DNA of 64,000 nt from Aquatica leii. Its lineage: Eukaryota; Arthropoda; Insecta; Coleoptera; Lampyridae. The DNA is taken from the NCBI GenBank assembly GCA_035610365.1, contig CM069438.1, forward strand, positions 49,410,837-49,474,836, written 5' to 3'. The notes beneath the pieces are model-generated. The model made no database searches. It was not told where the DNA came from and saw only the letters and a program-made list of their open reading frames with translations. This document shows, one piece after another, positions 20,721 to 31,760 of this stretch (position 1 is its first letter; every line of letters begins with the position of its first letter). A program made the translations under genes and the position numbers.

Positions 20721-22894
20721 ATGTCTTCCGGGTTTGGACCGTGTCATAGTTGCAACCGAAGCTGCCAACGTTTCGCCCACTTTCGTAACATTACTTACCA
20801 GCAGTCTGATACCACTCTACGACTAACCACTGAAGGTCATCTCAAAAAGTTTCAATTATTGGAATCCAAGAATCGTAAAGTTTCTTCTACTACTAACTCA
20901 GTAAAGACGGTTGTCAATTTATCTAGTTTGGTTCTCACTTCAGAACAGGAATCGGTGCTCTCTAAGGGTTTGAATTTTGCGGTTGCTCCCAAACGTATTC
21001 CTAAAGAAGATATTCTATGTGCTGTTGAGTCTTCTATAAGACATCTTCCTCGCCACATCTCAGATCCCATTCGTATTAACACTGGCAAAATCCTTGAATC
21101 ATCAAAAATTCCCAAATCCAACATTTCTAAGTCGGAAGAGTCAGCTCTAAAAAGTCTTCGTATGAACCCTGATATTATTGTTCTTCCAGCCGACAAAGGC
21201 AACGCCACTGTAGTTTTGAACCAAATTGATTATGTTACGAAAATCAATTCTATTTTGTCTGAGGAAACTTACGCTCTTCTAACCCATAACCCCACTTCGA
21301 GGATTGAACGCGAGGTCAGCCAAATCATCAAATCTTCCAATCTACCTCCTGAAACTAAACGTCGACTTACCCCATCAGATTCTAAACCACCTCGTCTATA
21401 CGGACTTCCCAAAATTCACAAACAAGGTATTCCTTTTCGACCTATCGTTAGTACTATCCAATCTCCTACTTACAAGCTAGCCAAGTTCTTGTCCAACATT
21501 CTTTGCGAGTTTACAGGTAAAACCTCTTCTCACATCCTCAACTCTCAGCATTTTATTCAACGTCTTGAAACTATAAAACTTGAACCCCAAGATCTTCTCG
21601 TGAGCTTTGATGTTACTTCACTTTTACTAAAGTTCCTATTAAGGATTCGCTTATTATCATCAAACAGATTCTGTCTCAACATGGCAAGGACTTGAGTTTG
21701 GTTCCTCTTATTGAAAAGTGTCTATCCTCTACTTACTTCCAATTTGATAATAAGTTTTACGAACAAGTTTCTGGTGCTGCTATGGGTTCTCCTCTATCAC
21801 CAGTTGTAGCTAACATTTTTATGGAATCCTTTGAAACGGTTGCTTTGGAATCATCAATATTAAAACCTAAAGTGTGGTTTAGATATGTTGACGACACGTT
21901 TATTGTTTGGTCTCATGGTCATCTTGAATTGTCTAAGTTTCTTGATCATCTTAACAATCAACACTTAGATATCAAATTTACTATGGAAATCGAAAGTAAT
22001 GGTTCTCTTCCATTTCTTGACGTTCTTGTGACTCGTAAGCCCGACGGACTTCTAGGCCATTCTGTTTATCGCAAACCCACCCATACGGACAGATACCTTC
22101 ATGCTTCGTCTCATCATCATCCTGCACAGAAACGTTCTGTTATTGAATCTTTGGTCCATCGTGCCTTTTCTATTTGTCAACCTGAGAATCTAGACTCAGA
22201 ACTCCGTCATCTTACTAGAACCTTAGTGAACAATGGTTATGTAAAGCGAGATATTCATAGAGTTATTAATCGTCGTTTACATCCACGTACTCGATTACTT
22301 AAGGACATTTCTACTCCCGAATCCAACCCGAAATTGGCCTTTTTACCCTACATTCACAAGGTTACAGATCAAATAGGGAAACTCCTTCGTAAGAATGGTA
22401 TTAAACCCATATTCAACTCGACAGGCAAAATCTCTCAGATTCTTCCTTCTCCCAAAGACAAATTTCCTACACTTTCATCTCAAGGTGTATACCAAATTCC
22501 CTGTTCTTGTGGTTTAGTCTACATTGGTGAAACCGGTCGTTCCGTTATTACTCGCATTTCAGAACATGATCGTTGTATAAGGAAAAGGTATACTTCCAAG
22601 TCTGCGGTCGCTGAACATCATTTTACTACAGGTCACAAGATAGACTTTGATAACGTTTCGTTGATTGCCAAATCTCCATTCTTTTTCAACAGAAAATTCC
22701 GAGAAAGCATAGAAATCATCAAACACCCCAATAACTTCAATCGCGATCATGGCTTCGAACTATCCCCTCTTTGGTTCCCGGTTATTAGTCATTTATCAAA
22801 AACACGCCCCCTAGCAACCGTAACCCAATCAGGGTCGAGCTTAATCATCCGTGACGATCCTTTTCCTTTAAATACGGAGACTATTTCTTCTTAA
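20721..22894 (+). pseudogene. Penelope-like polyprotein: reverse transcriptase plus GIY-YIG endonuclease
   Basis: About 724 codons in two overlapping frames. The N-terminal 300 residues include NPDIIVLPADKGNATVV and RPIVSTIQSPTYKLAKFL, both typical of Penelope RTs. Motif A, SFDVTSL, stands at about 21,604-21,624, immediately before a one-base deletion in a T-run (21,621-21,625) that shifts the frame. The second frame gives QVSGAAMGSPLSPVVANIFME, the active-site motif YVDDTF (21,884-21,901), and LPFLDVLVTRKPDG. The C-terminal nuclease starts with GVYQIPCSCGLVYIGETGR, the GIY and YIG strands with a CxC pair, then SKSAVAEHHFTTGHKIDFD with the histidines of the CCHH finger. The nominal ATG lies within the terminal inverted repeat, so the true start may be further downstream. 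Apart from the single frameshift it looks intact. Confidence 0.93.
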
Positions 22895-22914
22895 GTCACT
22901 TCTACGGAGTTTAG

Positions 22915-23095
22915 AATCTGGCTTGGTTCACAAGTTGATTACCTAACTCGGTAGTGCTTCTTTGTTAGATTTTCGTTTGCTTTTTCAGGTTATCGTTTTC
23001 TTTCTTACCTTTTCATAGTTTAGGTTATGGCTTGTTTTACAAGTGGATAACCTAACTTTTGAGAAGTTCTTAGTTAGATTTCGATTGCTTGTTTG
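22915..23095 (+). repeat. Imperfect internal duplication in the Penelope 3' UTR
   Basis: About 22,921-22,981 and 23,029-23,090 share the order GGCTTG-TT-ACAAGT-GAT-ACCTAACT, then TTAGTTAGATTTCG-TTGC. Two copies about 108 bp apart form the 3' UTR before the ribozyme-like region. Confidence 0.7.
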
Positions 23096-23110
23096 AGTTT
23101 TGCGATTTAT

Positions 23111-23156
23111 CTCACGCCCTGATGAAGCCCCTTACGAAAGTGGGCGAAACGTTGGC
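23111..23156 (+). ncRNA. Candidate hammerhead ribozyme of the Penelope-like element
   Basis: The two conserved core strands are present: CTGATGA at 23,119-23,125 and GAAAC at 23,146-23,150. Stem II can form from GCCC (23,127-23,130) and GGGC (23,142-23,145) around an 11-nt loop. Stem I can form from GCC just before the core and GGC after the GTT that follows GAAAC. Stem III is extremely short, as described for hammerheads of Penelope-like elements, which may act as dimers. The other copy (minus strand, about 36,035-36,070) keeps CTGATGA but has AAAAC instead of GAAAC. Confidence 0.7.
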
Positions 23157-23212
23157 AGCTTCGGTTGCAACTATGACACGGTCCAAACCCGGAAGACATT
23201 CTAATATTAGTA
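23132..23212 (+). repeat. 3' terminal inverted repeat of the Penelope-like element
   Basis: Perfect 81-bp reverse complement of 20,708-20,788; it overlaps the second half of the ribozyme candidate. Confidence 0.92.
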
Positions 23213-23264
23213 TAGATTCCGGCCGTGGAAGCCTTCGCTATTACATAGAAAAAAGTAAGAAGTA

Positions 23265-26200
23265 AAAAAAATTATTTAGGTCCTGGAAGGGGAGCTAACC
23301 GCGAAAGCGAGCGAGTGAGATGACCACCTGCTGTTTTAACGGTGACTATCCGAGAGAGCCCATCAGGTCCACTCGACCAAACAACCATGACATTATCGGT
23401 CGGTTGGAATCCTGAACAAGAACTGCATCACGCACTTGAGGACCGGGGTTATGTTGAAACCATTTTGCACGTTGAGTTAAGGTATGCAAATATTCAGCAG
23501 ACCAGCGACGCCAAAAGTACTGTATTATGCTGTTTTGATGACGCCAGCGTTGTTTGAAAGTAAAGTGATAAGTATCTAGAAAGGAAGGAGAAGATAGCAA
23601 AGGCTCACCAAGCAGCTTCGGCGGGATCAGATGAAAGGACGCACAACGGACGGCTATTTAATGCCGCTTCAATTTTAGAAAATATGGTACAAAACTATTC
23701 AAATGTGAAGGCCGTGTTACCAATTTTGCGATATAACAGACGCTTAGCGGACTTAATAGCGGCTTCCCAAAGTCCTCCAAAATGAGGAACATATGGAGGA
23801 TTAAAGACCCATTGAATACTACGAAGTGAGAGACGTTCGCACAATGAATGATTATTTTTGCACAAAAAATCATACAGCTCAGCAAGCTGTCTAGCTGCGC
23901 CAACAAAATTGCGGCCACAGTCCGATCTGATGCGAAGTGGTATTCCCCGACGCGCGAGGAATCTGTCTAAACAAGCAAAGAAAGCTTCTGTAGATAAAGA
24001 CGAAGGAAACTCCAGATGTACAGCTTTGGTTGCGGTGCAGACAAACAAACATAGATACTTTTTGTAGTACGAGACGAACGAAGAGTATTAACCTTAACAG
24101 TGAAAGGTCCTGCATAATCTATGCCCGTTACGGCGAAAGCCCTTTGCGGGTTGACGCGATCCGCGGGCAAAGGCGCCATCGTTGGCTTAAACGTGTTAGC
24201 TCTAAAGCGATGACACGTCATGTATTAGAACACTACGCAACAAAATGATCCAGAATTTAGTTTGCAATAAAGCTTAAACGGTCTGATGACCAGAATTAAG
24301 AGAGACGACATGATAGTATGAACACAAAAGAGCGAAGAGATGAGCTTGCTGAGGTAATAGCAGCGGATGACGAGAAGAAGACGGCAAAGCGGAGTGGTCC
24401 AGTCTTCCGCCCACCCTAAGGAGACCTTCCTCATCCATGAACGGAGACAACTGTTCTAAAGAAGAAGGGAGGCGTTTACCTTGCCGAAGCAGCGCATTCT
24501 CTTTTCTATAATAAGCGGCTTGAGTTATGCGGACGCAAGCATGCGTAGTCTTTTGTAATTCGGCAGGAGAAAGAGGCAGAAGCTTGTTATCAGAAGAAAA
24601 GATTGTGTTGCGAGCTTGAGTGTTTTGAAAGAAACGAAGTATCCATGCAATCGTCTGTTGCATTTTTAGAAAAGAAGAAAATCGTTCGATGACTGGGAGC
24701 AAAGGATGAGAAGGTACAAGGCTAGCAAGAAGAGTTGCGCCAACTTTAAGATCAGGTAACGAAGAATTCAAAACGGTAGGAACAGCCAGAGACGGCCACT
24801 GCGACAAAGGCTTACTTAGAAAAGTAGGACCAGAAATCCAGAAAGAAGCTCTCCTCATAACTTCAGGAGTAGCAACACGACAGGCTAAATCAGCAAGATT
24901 TTCAGCAGTATCAACATGATGCCATTGTTTTCGTTCAGTGAGATCGAGAATAGTGACAATACGGTTAGCGACAAAGTTATGAAGACGATGCGGAGGAAGA
25001 GAGAGCCACGCAAGAACTACTTGAGTGTCAGTGTAAAGGCGAACTTCTCTAATAATACTAATGGCAAAAAGAGATTTAATCGAATGGAAAAGGCGCGCCA
25101 GCAAGAGCGCTTCACATAGTTGGAATTGACAGAACTTTTAATGGGGCTACCTTTGACTTAGCGATTATGAGGTGGCACGATTGTATTCGAAACTCAGCGG
25201 AACTAAAGCAGGTGTAAACAGCAGCAGCATATCCCTTCTGAGACGCATCGCAGAATCCTACAACGTGTAAGATTTTATAAAAAGAAGGGTAGATGCATCT
25301 TGGTATGTGTATTTAAGAAAGGTAAGGCAAACCGTCGACCAATTTGGTCCATTGGGAGGCAAGAGCCGGGCAAAGAACATCATCCCAATTAAGCCCTTCG
25401 GTTCATATACGCTGTAGAACAAGCTGCATTGTAAAAACTAGAGAGGAAAGGAACCCTAGAGGATCAAATATTCTTGCAATATAAGAAAGAACTGCTCTTT
25501 TGATGCAGTCGCTACTAAAGGGCTGAACTTGAGAGGAAAAGGTGTCTAAACGATGATTCCAGCACTGGTCAAGGATCTTAAGGAGACTTAACGGTCGAAA
25601 ACATTAGAAGAGTTTCTAAACCTCCTTTTCCCAAAAGACGAGCAAGCTCGGTGCAGAGAATTAGTGCGTCCTCGACGCTGCCAACACTGGTTATCACGTC
25701 ATCAACATACGTATTCTTAAGGATAGCGGCGGACGCAGTCGGGTAATGAGATCCTTCGTCCTCAACTAGTTGTTGAAGACATCGCTGAGCCAGGTAAGCT
25801 GAAGGAGTTAAGTCGTACGTTACCGTATTTAGTTCCTACTCGACGACAGGATTATGAATGGATTCGCGCCAATAAATGTGTTGTAATCAACCATTTTCAC
25901 GACGTAACAAAATTTGTCTATACATCATGCGAAAGTCACAATACAACGCAATCGGATTTAACCTAAAACTTATCAGAATAGTAGAAATATCCTTTTGTAG
26001 CTTAGGACCACTTAAAAGTTGCTCGTTTAAAGACTTACCATGAAGAAGAGACGAACCATTAAAAACCACACGAATCTTCGTCCCCTTTTCACTACACTTC
26101 AAAACACAATGATGGGGTAGCACGTATGACGAAGAAGAAGTAGCAACGGACACGTAACTCAAGTCTCGATACTCAGACATAAATTGTTGATAAGCGGCAT

Positions 26201-26910
26201 AGCGGGAAGGATCTAAAATTAAACGCTTTACTAAGTTTAAAAAGGCTGTGTACGATGACTTTGAATTCGCAGCTACCTTGACAGCGTTGGGTTTTAGAGG
26301 TTCGGGCATGAGTATCGCTAAACAGGCGTTCGCACCATTCGTCATCAGGGTTACGAATCTTTACCACGGGCACTTCTTCGACTTCCCAGAACTTGACGAG
26401 GAAGTCTGTAGGATTGGACTGAAGAGTTAGAAGAGAGACGGCCGAAGAAGTTAACGAACCCAGACGTACAGGACCTACAATAACGTCGCCAAATATAGTA
26501 GGAAAAATTGAAAGATTACCTTTAATAATAGAAAACCCCTCTCGAATGACTGTAGGAAATAGATCAGCTCGGACAAGCATTTCTATCTTGCCAGGTACAT
26601 GAAAATATTTATCTGCTAGTTGACGATGTCTTAGACTAGAATAGACTTGCTTGGAAAGACGAGCCAAAGGGAGGTTTTGAGATATTAAAGAAAGTACGTA
26701 AGGAGTAGCTGTGATAATTTTGGAAGAGTAACAAGATTTTATTACACAGTCAACAGTGCCAAGAGTGCGGAAGCCTATTTGTCCAACTCCCGAAATCTGT
26801 AACAGAGAAGGGCTGGGAGTTAAACCTAAACCTTTAACCATTGCGCTAGTAATAGCAGAGACTTGTGAGCCTCGATCAAGAACTGCTTTAACAGGGCGAA
26901 ACTCACCGCA
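23265..26910 (-). pseudogene. Bel/Pao pol region: protease, reverse transcriptase, RNase H, integrase
   Basis: Read on the minus strand. Protease: AVLDRGSQVSAITSAMVKG near 26,830-26,895, the DxGSQ active site usual in Bel/Pao. RT: GTKIRVVFNGSS, LLSGPKLQKDI and ALYCDFRMMYRQI (motif A aspartate) within 25,887-26,345, then KNTYVDDVITS near 25,690-25,720 with the YVDD active site. RNase H: LYTDTQVVLAWLSLPP in 24,274-25,104. Integrase: TGIDYAGPF, RSDCGRNFVGA and FGGLWEAAIKSA in 23,695-24,221, which carry the three catalytic D, D and E residues. The C-terminal end DGLSRIVTVKTAGGHLTRS and APLPGP sits at about 23,270-23,360. Stops and frameshifts separate the pieces, but all catalytic motifs are intact. 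Immediately downstream is the nested Penelope-like element. Confidence 0.93.
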
Positions 26911-27080
26911 ACTATCTCGGAGCAGTGCTTAAATTGTACCTAGAAGAATCGTATGATTGGAATGAGTAGGCGGAAGGCAACAATTATTTGAGCAGCTGTG
27001 ATATTACTTGAGGAAGTCGCCGTTTTCGAAAGTACAGGACTAGAATTATCTTCCTTATCCAAATTCAGTAATGAATGATG

Positions 27081-28316
27081 TTAACGGCTCCCACAATGCA
27101 CACACGATCGTTCAGATTTACAATCTGTTATTAAATGAGCTCCAAGACAATTAAAACAACGCGTGTGGTTACGCATGGCTTTGCCTCTTTTATCTATGGA
27201 CATTCGTTGGAATTCTGAACACCAAGTAATACTGTGATCAGATTTACATACAGGGCATTGCCAAGATAATGCAAAGGAACGATTGTAAGTAGAATTAACT
27301 TTATTAGTTTTAAAAGACGAAGCGGCCACATGCGGCTTGGAAGTTAAAGCAACCTCCTTGTCTCGAAGAGGAACTGAAGCAGCGGCTATAAGGATTTTTG
27401 GTTTGACCTTGGTCAAAGAACGTGATTTGAATTCAGCTGCAGATAGTTCGAGACTACGCACATGTCGATTGATGAACTCAATAAGTTCTTTATAAGTAGG
27501 AAAATCATCTTCTTGTCGCCGAAATTCAAATTCACGAGAGGTAGATGAATCCAAATTACACATAGCTAAATAAAACAGAATAATTTCAAAATGATTTTGA
27601 ATGGGAAGTGCTGCTAAAGCACTGGCTGCATTTTGGCGTACTTGGAGATATGATCTAAGACTTTCTTGAGTAGGGGAAACAAGATGCTTAAAATTCAGAA
27701 TGCTATCTAGGTACATTCCGGCCTATCGTGTGGTAACGATCTTTTAATGCTTAATAAGCAATTTCAAAATTTGCATCGGTTAATGGAAAACTGGCAATAA
27801 CGGATTCTGCTTCTCCAGCAAGAGACATTTTTAAAAATAATGAAATTTAGCGAGAGACGTTAAACTTTTATTGTTATGTACTAATGAATCAAATAGACCG
27901 ATAAAATTTGTCCATGTCGCAATTTTTCCATCGAAATGCGGAATTATAATTTTCGGAAGGAAACCTTGAAGTGGGTCAGAAGAAGAACTGCATGATTGTT
28001 GTGATGCTCCGCTATCAGTGTCAGCACCTTGAAGTTTATCAAATATGGTCCGAATCGAGTAAACTAAATCTCTAAAGCTTTTTTGTATTTGATCGATAGG
28101 AACCTGATCTTTCTTAGCCAGAGCGGAGTTTTTAATTAATATTTGGCGCTGAACTTCTCGAAAGTTGGATTCGCATATTAGCAATTCGTCGAGCATAAAT
28201 AGATGAAATTTCGCATCTTTTTTGGAAATATTAGAACAGCGATCAGCGATATCAGTGACCTCGGCAAAGACCTGTGATCTCGTTACCACCAGCACATTCA
28301 AATCACTTTCGGGCAT
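27081..28316 (-). pseudogene. Bel/Pao gag region
   Basis: The first part (27,831-28,316, 161 codons from MPESDLNVLVVTRS) is a helical Gag N-terminus ending in LPKIIIPHFDGKIATWTNFIGLFDSLVHN, the well-conserved LPK---P-F-G----W--F--LF segment (DUF1759-like). A one-base shift at about 27,833 and a stop near 27,745 lead into MYLDSILNFKHLV... (27,081-27,716). Two CCHC-like zinc knuckles follow: CPVCKSDHSITWC and CFNCLGAHLITDC, then CVHCGSR, as expected before the protease. Gag is the structural protein of the retroelement particle. It begins about 160 bp inside the primer site. Confidence 0.9.
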
Positions 28317-28474
28317 TATTCGTGATATTAAATAACTTAGTACGAATAATACAAATAACGCAAAATCCCGTATTAAAATCTGCGTAAATTCTTAAATAAA
28401 TACTTATCGCGCGAGTGATAACGTTATGAATTTGAACAATTGAAAGGAATGTAACGGAAACGGATATCTTAAAT

Positions 28475-28492
28475 ATCCGGCTCGAAGGACCA
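28475..28492 (-). other. Bel/Pao primer binding site, tRNA-Tyr type
   Basis: On the minus strand TGGTCCTTCGAGCCGGA follows the LTR's terminal CA after two bases. Its complement is exactly the conserved tRNA-Tyr 3' end plus CCA (17 of 17, from my knowledge of eukaryotic tRNA-Tyr). Confidence 0.8.
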
Positions 28493-28494
28493 AA

Positions 28495-28993
28495 TGTTTC
28501 GGTCACACGGAAGTCGAACAGCGGACTGTATTTAATGTTTAAGTAAGGAAATGACTTCCGGTAGCAACCCACTGAATTATTAGTAAACGAACTAGAAAAG
28601 TACTTACATAACGTTCCTGGGTCTTCTGGAAAATCGGGAGCGCACAACCACCCAAACTCGTAATAAATCAAGGCCTCAATTTACCTAAAAATGAGCGATT
28701 GCTCGACTTACCCTGATCTTACTTTTTCCTGGATGGTGGAGTTAAGTCTTTAACACGCACAAAAGGGCGGACGGTTTACTCACTAAACAGCATAATTAAC
28801 ATTTAAGAAAAATTAACGAAATAAAATTCAAGAAAGGAGACGTAATAATCGGGTCAAAACTAAGTAACGTACTCTCCGTATTCTTCATCAATTACTTGCG
28901 ACAAATTGAAACTTAAAAGAGGGGACAGCAAGTCACAAAACCGAAAACGGCACTCGCGGAAAGCGACTTAAATAGAAAACGCTGGAGTTAACA
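28495..28993 (-). mobile_element. 5' LTR of the Bel/Pao element
   Basis: A 499-bp LTR running TGTTTCGG... to ...AGTTAACA on the plus strand. It is homologous to 20,196-20,629 and complete at both ends. The primer site abuts its inner edge on the coding (minus) strand. Confidence 0.85.
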
Positions 28994-29600
28994 ATAATAT
29001 ATTTTTTTTAAATTATATTTATCAACTTTTTGCCACACTTCTTATATTGCCGCTACTACCATTAACTTCCACCGGGATTTCTTTTTGTACATCGTCCGTA
29101 ACACCGTTTTAAAGGGCATTTAGGGAAATAACCCGTTCTGTTACAGCATTTGAGCTGGGCCCGGACTCAGCACCAGACCTGTATACAAATAAAATTATAC
29201 TAATCATATTAGTTATTATAAAATATAATTTATAGTTTGTAAAATAGAATTTAATTGTTCTTAATTATGTAATGCTTTAAACCGACATTTTCCGATCTAA
29301 CCTATCAGACACTGTTACAACATTCCAAAAGGGTTTTGTAACAGGGGAAATAATTGTGATATTGTTTTTTATCGTTACTTTTTATTTTATTATTATATAT
29401 TGAAATATTTACTTGATTTCTGTAATTTTAATCAAGTAAGACTTGAAATTGAAGGGTTTACTGACGAATGGCTTTTTTTCAACTTTTTTATAGGGTACTG
29501 CAGGTTTACGAGATATTAAAGCTTGTGTTTGGTTTTTATGGATGCAGAATTAGATTTTGGTGACGTCTGTTTCATATAAAAGTTCTACTTTGGCAGTGAG
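28994..29600. other. Unassigned sequence with one exon-like segment on the minus strand
   Basis: On the minus strand a good acceptor (TAACTAAT branch-like sequence, T-rich tract, TATACAG with AG at 29,179-29,180) precedes a frame from 29,176 to 29,022 that reads SGAESGPSSNAVTERVISLNAL, a stop, then NGVTDDVQKEIPVEVNGSSGN. The composition is more like a protein than the surrounding DNA. It might be the remains of a terminal exon; I recognise no family. The rest is A+T-rich. Confidence 0.3.
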
Positions 29601-29604
29601 AATA

Positions 29605-31375
29605 TACTTACGTGTTGTTTATTGGTTCTACTTTGGGTATTATGAGGTTAGTGTTACTTGTGCCAAACTATTGGCAATTTAGAAACTCTTTGTGGTCTTT
29701 TCCGACGGAAATGATGGCGGTGTCATCAGCGAATGTTGCTATTGTTTTATGTTCAAAACTTAGGATATTACTGGATAGAGTACCGGATCTAGCATTCTAC
29801 CTTGTGGTACCCCTGTTCGGGTTTCTTTTTGTTCTGAGTAAGCATCTTCGTGTTTAATTCTGAAATATTTTTCTGATAAATACGATTGTAGCAGCTGTTT
29901 CTTTCTTCTAGTGATTTTTCAATGACATTTATGATTCTATCTACTTGACCATTAATGGAGTGACTTTCTTTAAAACCAAATAGATGAGAAGGTAACAAGT
30001 TCTTTTCCTCTACTATGGGTTTTAGTCTCTTGAGGAGTATGTTTTTATATAATTTTGAGATATAGGTCTATACGATGCTACGTCATTAGGAGGTTGACCT
30101 GGTTTGGGAATCATGATGACTTCTGATACTTTTCACATATTAGGAACGTATTTTAATCTGAACGATGCGTTAATAAGATTGGTAAGTTATATTATAGTTG
30201 TTCTGGGAACTTGTTTCAAAACTTTATCTGTGATTAGGTCAAAACCAGAGGCTTTTTTTGGGTTAATATTTGTTTTAATTTTATCTAAGACTTCCATCGG
30301 TGAAATGGGTCTGATGATAATTTTTTTTTCTCCATAATTTGGTTGAAAAATGCTCTCAAGATGTTCTGCAAACCTATAAGCTTTTTGGGTATTGCTTCCG
30401 GCCTAATTTCCATTCGTATTTCGGATTGGAGGATTAAGAGGATTAGTCGGTTTTGTTATCATTAGTTAACTCACTCAGATAAACAACAATTACTTTATTT
30501 TACGCCAAATTTTACGCTTTAGTTGGTGAGTTGCATTATTTAAAGTTGTTTTATAATTTAGTGCTCTGGTCTGTTGCTATTTCCGTCTGTGTTTCTTTTT
30601 TTTTGTTATAAGGTTGTTAATTTATTTTGGGTAATTATTTCGTTTTGTTCTAAGAGTTTGAGCAAGAGTGTTATCACATGCTGCTTGTTGTGTGTTTTTA
30701 ACGAATAGGTCGACTATATCATCTAGCTGCTTTTTTGTTCTAAGTGGATCGGAAAGTTTGATTTGTTCTTTAAGTTGGATTTTGAAGCTTTCTCAATCTG
30801 TTCCCTTGTTAGTTAGACTAGGTGGGTTTTTGTTACACGATTACATCATCGCCTAATGTAAGAAGTATTGGAAAATAATCTGAGTCCATATTCCATGCTT
30901 CTTCAATTTGGACATAGTTTGATGAGATATTCCTGACTACAAAAAGTCGATGACATCAGGAATTTTGTGAGGGTTCGTAGGCCAATACGTTGGTTTCCCA
31001 TTTGATAACACTTCGCATTTAAGCTGATTAGATGCTGCTAAAAATTCTTTACTTTTAGTTGTAGTTAGTCTCCGATAATAAATGTATTTCTTTGGCTATT
31101 GAGAAAATGTCAGTACATTGCCGTGATTGTTAATTTATATGTTTTTGTTTTAATGTTTACAGATGTAGCCACTTTTTGGTAACCCATCTCTTGAAGATGT
31201 AAGATCGATTTCTTTATGATAATTATCACTTCCTCTTTTTGTTGTATTGGAGTGGATTGTGTGATAGGCTTTATATCCTTTAAATTCTTGTTGATGTTCC
31301 ATTATAATATTCTTAAGAGAGCAATGTTTTAATTTGGAAATGCGTTCATCCATTTTATTCAACTTCTAGAGTATT
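29605..31375 (-). pseudogene. Non-LTR retrotransposon D (Jockey-like), endonuclease C-terminus and reverse transcriptase
   Basis: From the N-terminal side on the minus strand: GYKAYHTIHSNTTKRG near 31,250 (endonuclease), PTYWPTNPHKIPDVIDF near 30,960 (the conserved S/PT-WP----N-PD--DF segment), TNINPKKASGFDLITDKVLK near 30,250 (RT fingers), and LLPSHLFGFKESHSINGQVDRIINVIE at 29,910-29,998 (motif 2a). Then come TRTGVPQGRMLDPVL near 29,800 and ATFADDTAIISVG at about 29,715-29,750 with an intact FADD active site. The segment carrying motif A is missing between HRI-NVIEKSLEER and the GVPQG region. Several stops are present. These motif spacings are those of the Jockey clade. The 3' end stops soon after FADD. 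Confidence 0.88.
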
Positions 31376-31536
31376 TGTTAAAGCGTCTTGTCAATGAATG
31401 AATTCGTTTAACTTGTTTTCTTTTCTTGCTGCATTTGTATTTGTTTTACGTTGTGTAGATTTTTAAATTTGTTTAGGTAAGTTGGGTCAAGGTACAGTTA
31501 ACAATAGATGTTAGATATTTGGCTCGAAGGACCAAT
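31376..31536 (-). mobile_element. Leader and primer site of a second Bel/Pao-like element
   Basis: TGGTCCTTCGAGCC (minus strand, 31,522-31,535) matches the tRNA-Tyr-type primer site of the Bel/Pao element above, and TG at 31,537 on the plus strand is in the position of the LTR end. Only the junction and some leader appear to remain. No gag was recognised. Confidence 0.5.
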
Positions 31537-31760
31537 GTTTTGCAAACTTACTGACTGCGATGGTTAAAGTTAACGACAATGACTGTTTGTTTATTCTTCA
31601 TTGCAACAATCTACGTTTGCAATTAAGTTTTTTTTTAATTGCATTTTATAATAAAACTTAAGTAAACCGCTTATCGGTCTCCGAGGGGTCAACTTGGACA
31701 GATAGGCGCGCGTAATCGCGACGTGTGTATTTGGTGCGTATCACTAAATGATTAGAACAA
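31537..31760 (-). mobile_element. Probable LTR remnant next to the primer site
   Basis: The sequence starts TGTTTTGCAAAC next to the primer site and contains an ATAATAAAAC polyadenylation-like sequence in a T-rich context. It shows no match to the 499-bp LTR. The outer end is not defined; 31,760 is a guess based on the next recognisable element. Confidence 0.35.

Larger units (their letters stand above)
20708..23244 (+). mobile_element. Penelope-like retroelement with 81-bp terminal inverted repeats
   Basis: The first 81 bp (20,708-20,788) are the perfect reverse complement of 23,132-23,212; another 32 bp follow at the 3' end and are present in the other copies of the window. The body encodes an RT and a GIY-YIG nuclease, the defining pair of Penelope-like elements. 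The 13-bp duplications at both edges and the uninterrupted Bel/Pao sequence on either side show that it inserted between the integrase end and the 3' LTR of that element. Confidence 0.93.

Noticed and set aside
20852..21208. Minus-strand frame of 118 codons inside the Penelope element
   Set aside because: Antisense of well-supported RT coding.
28470..28495. tRNA-Tyr gene
   Set aside because: Only the 17 bases of the 3' end are present, next to an LTR end; there is no cloverleaf. It is a primer binding site.
20196..28993. An exogenous retrovirus or an envelope gene in the Bel/Pao element
   Set aside because: No envelope-like frame lies between the integrase and the LTR; that interval is filled by the nested Penelope element.
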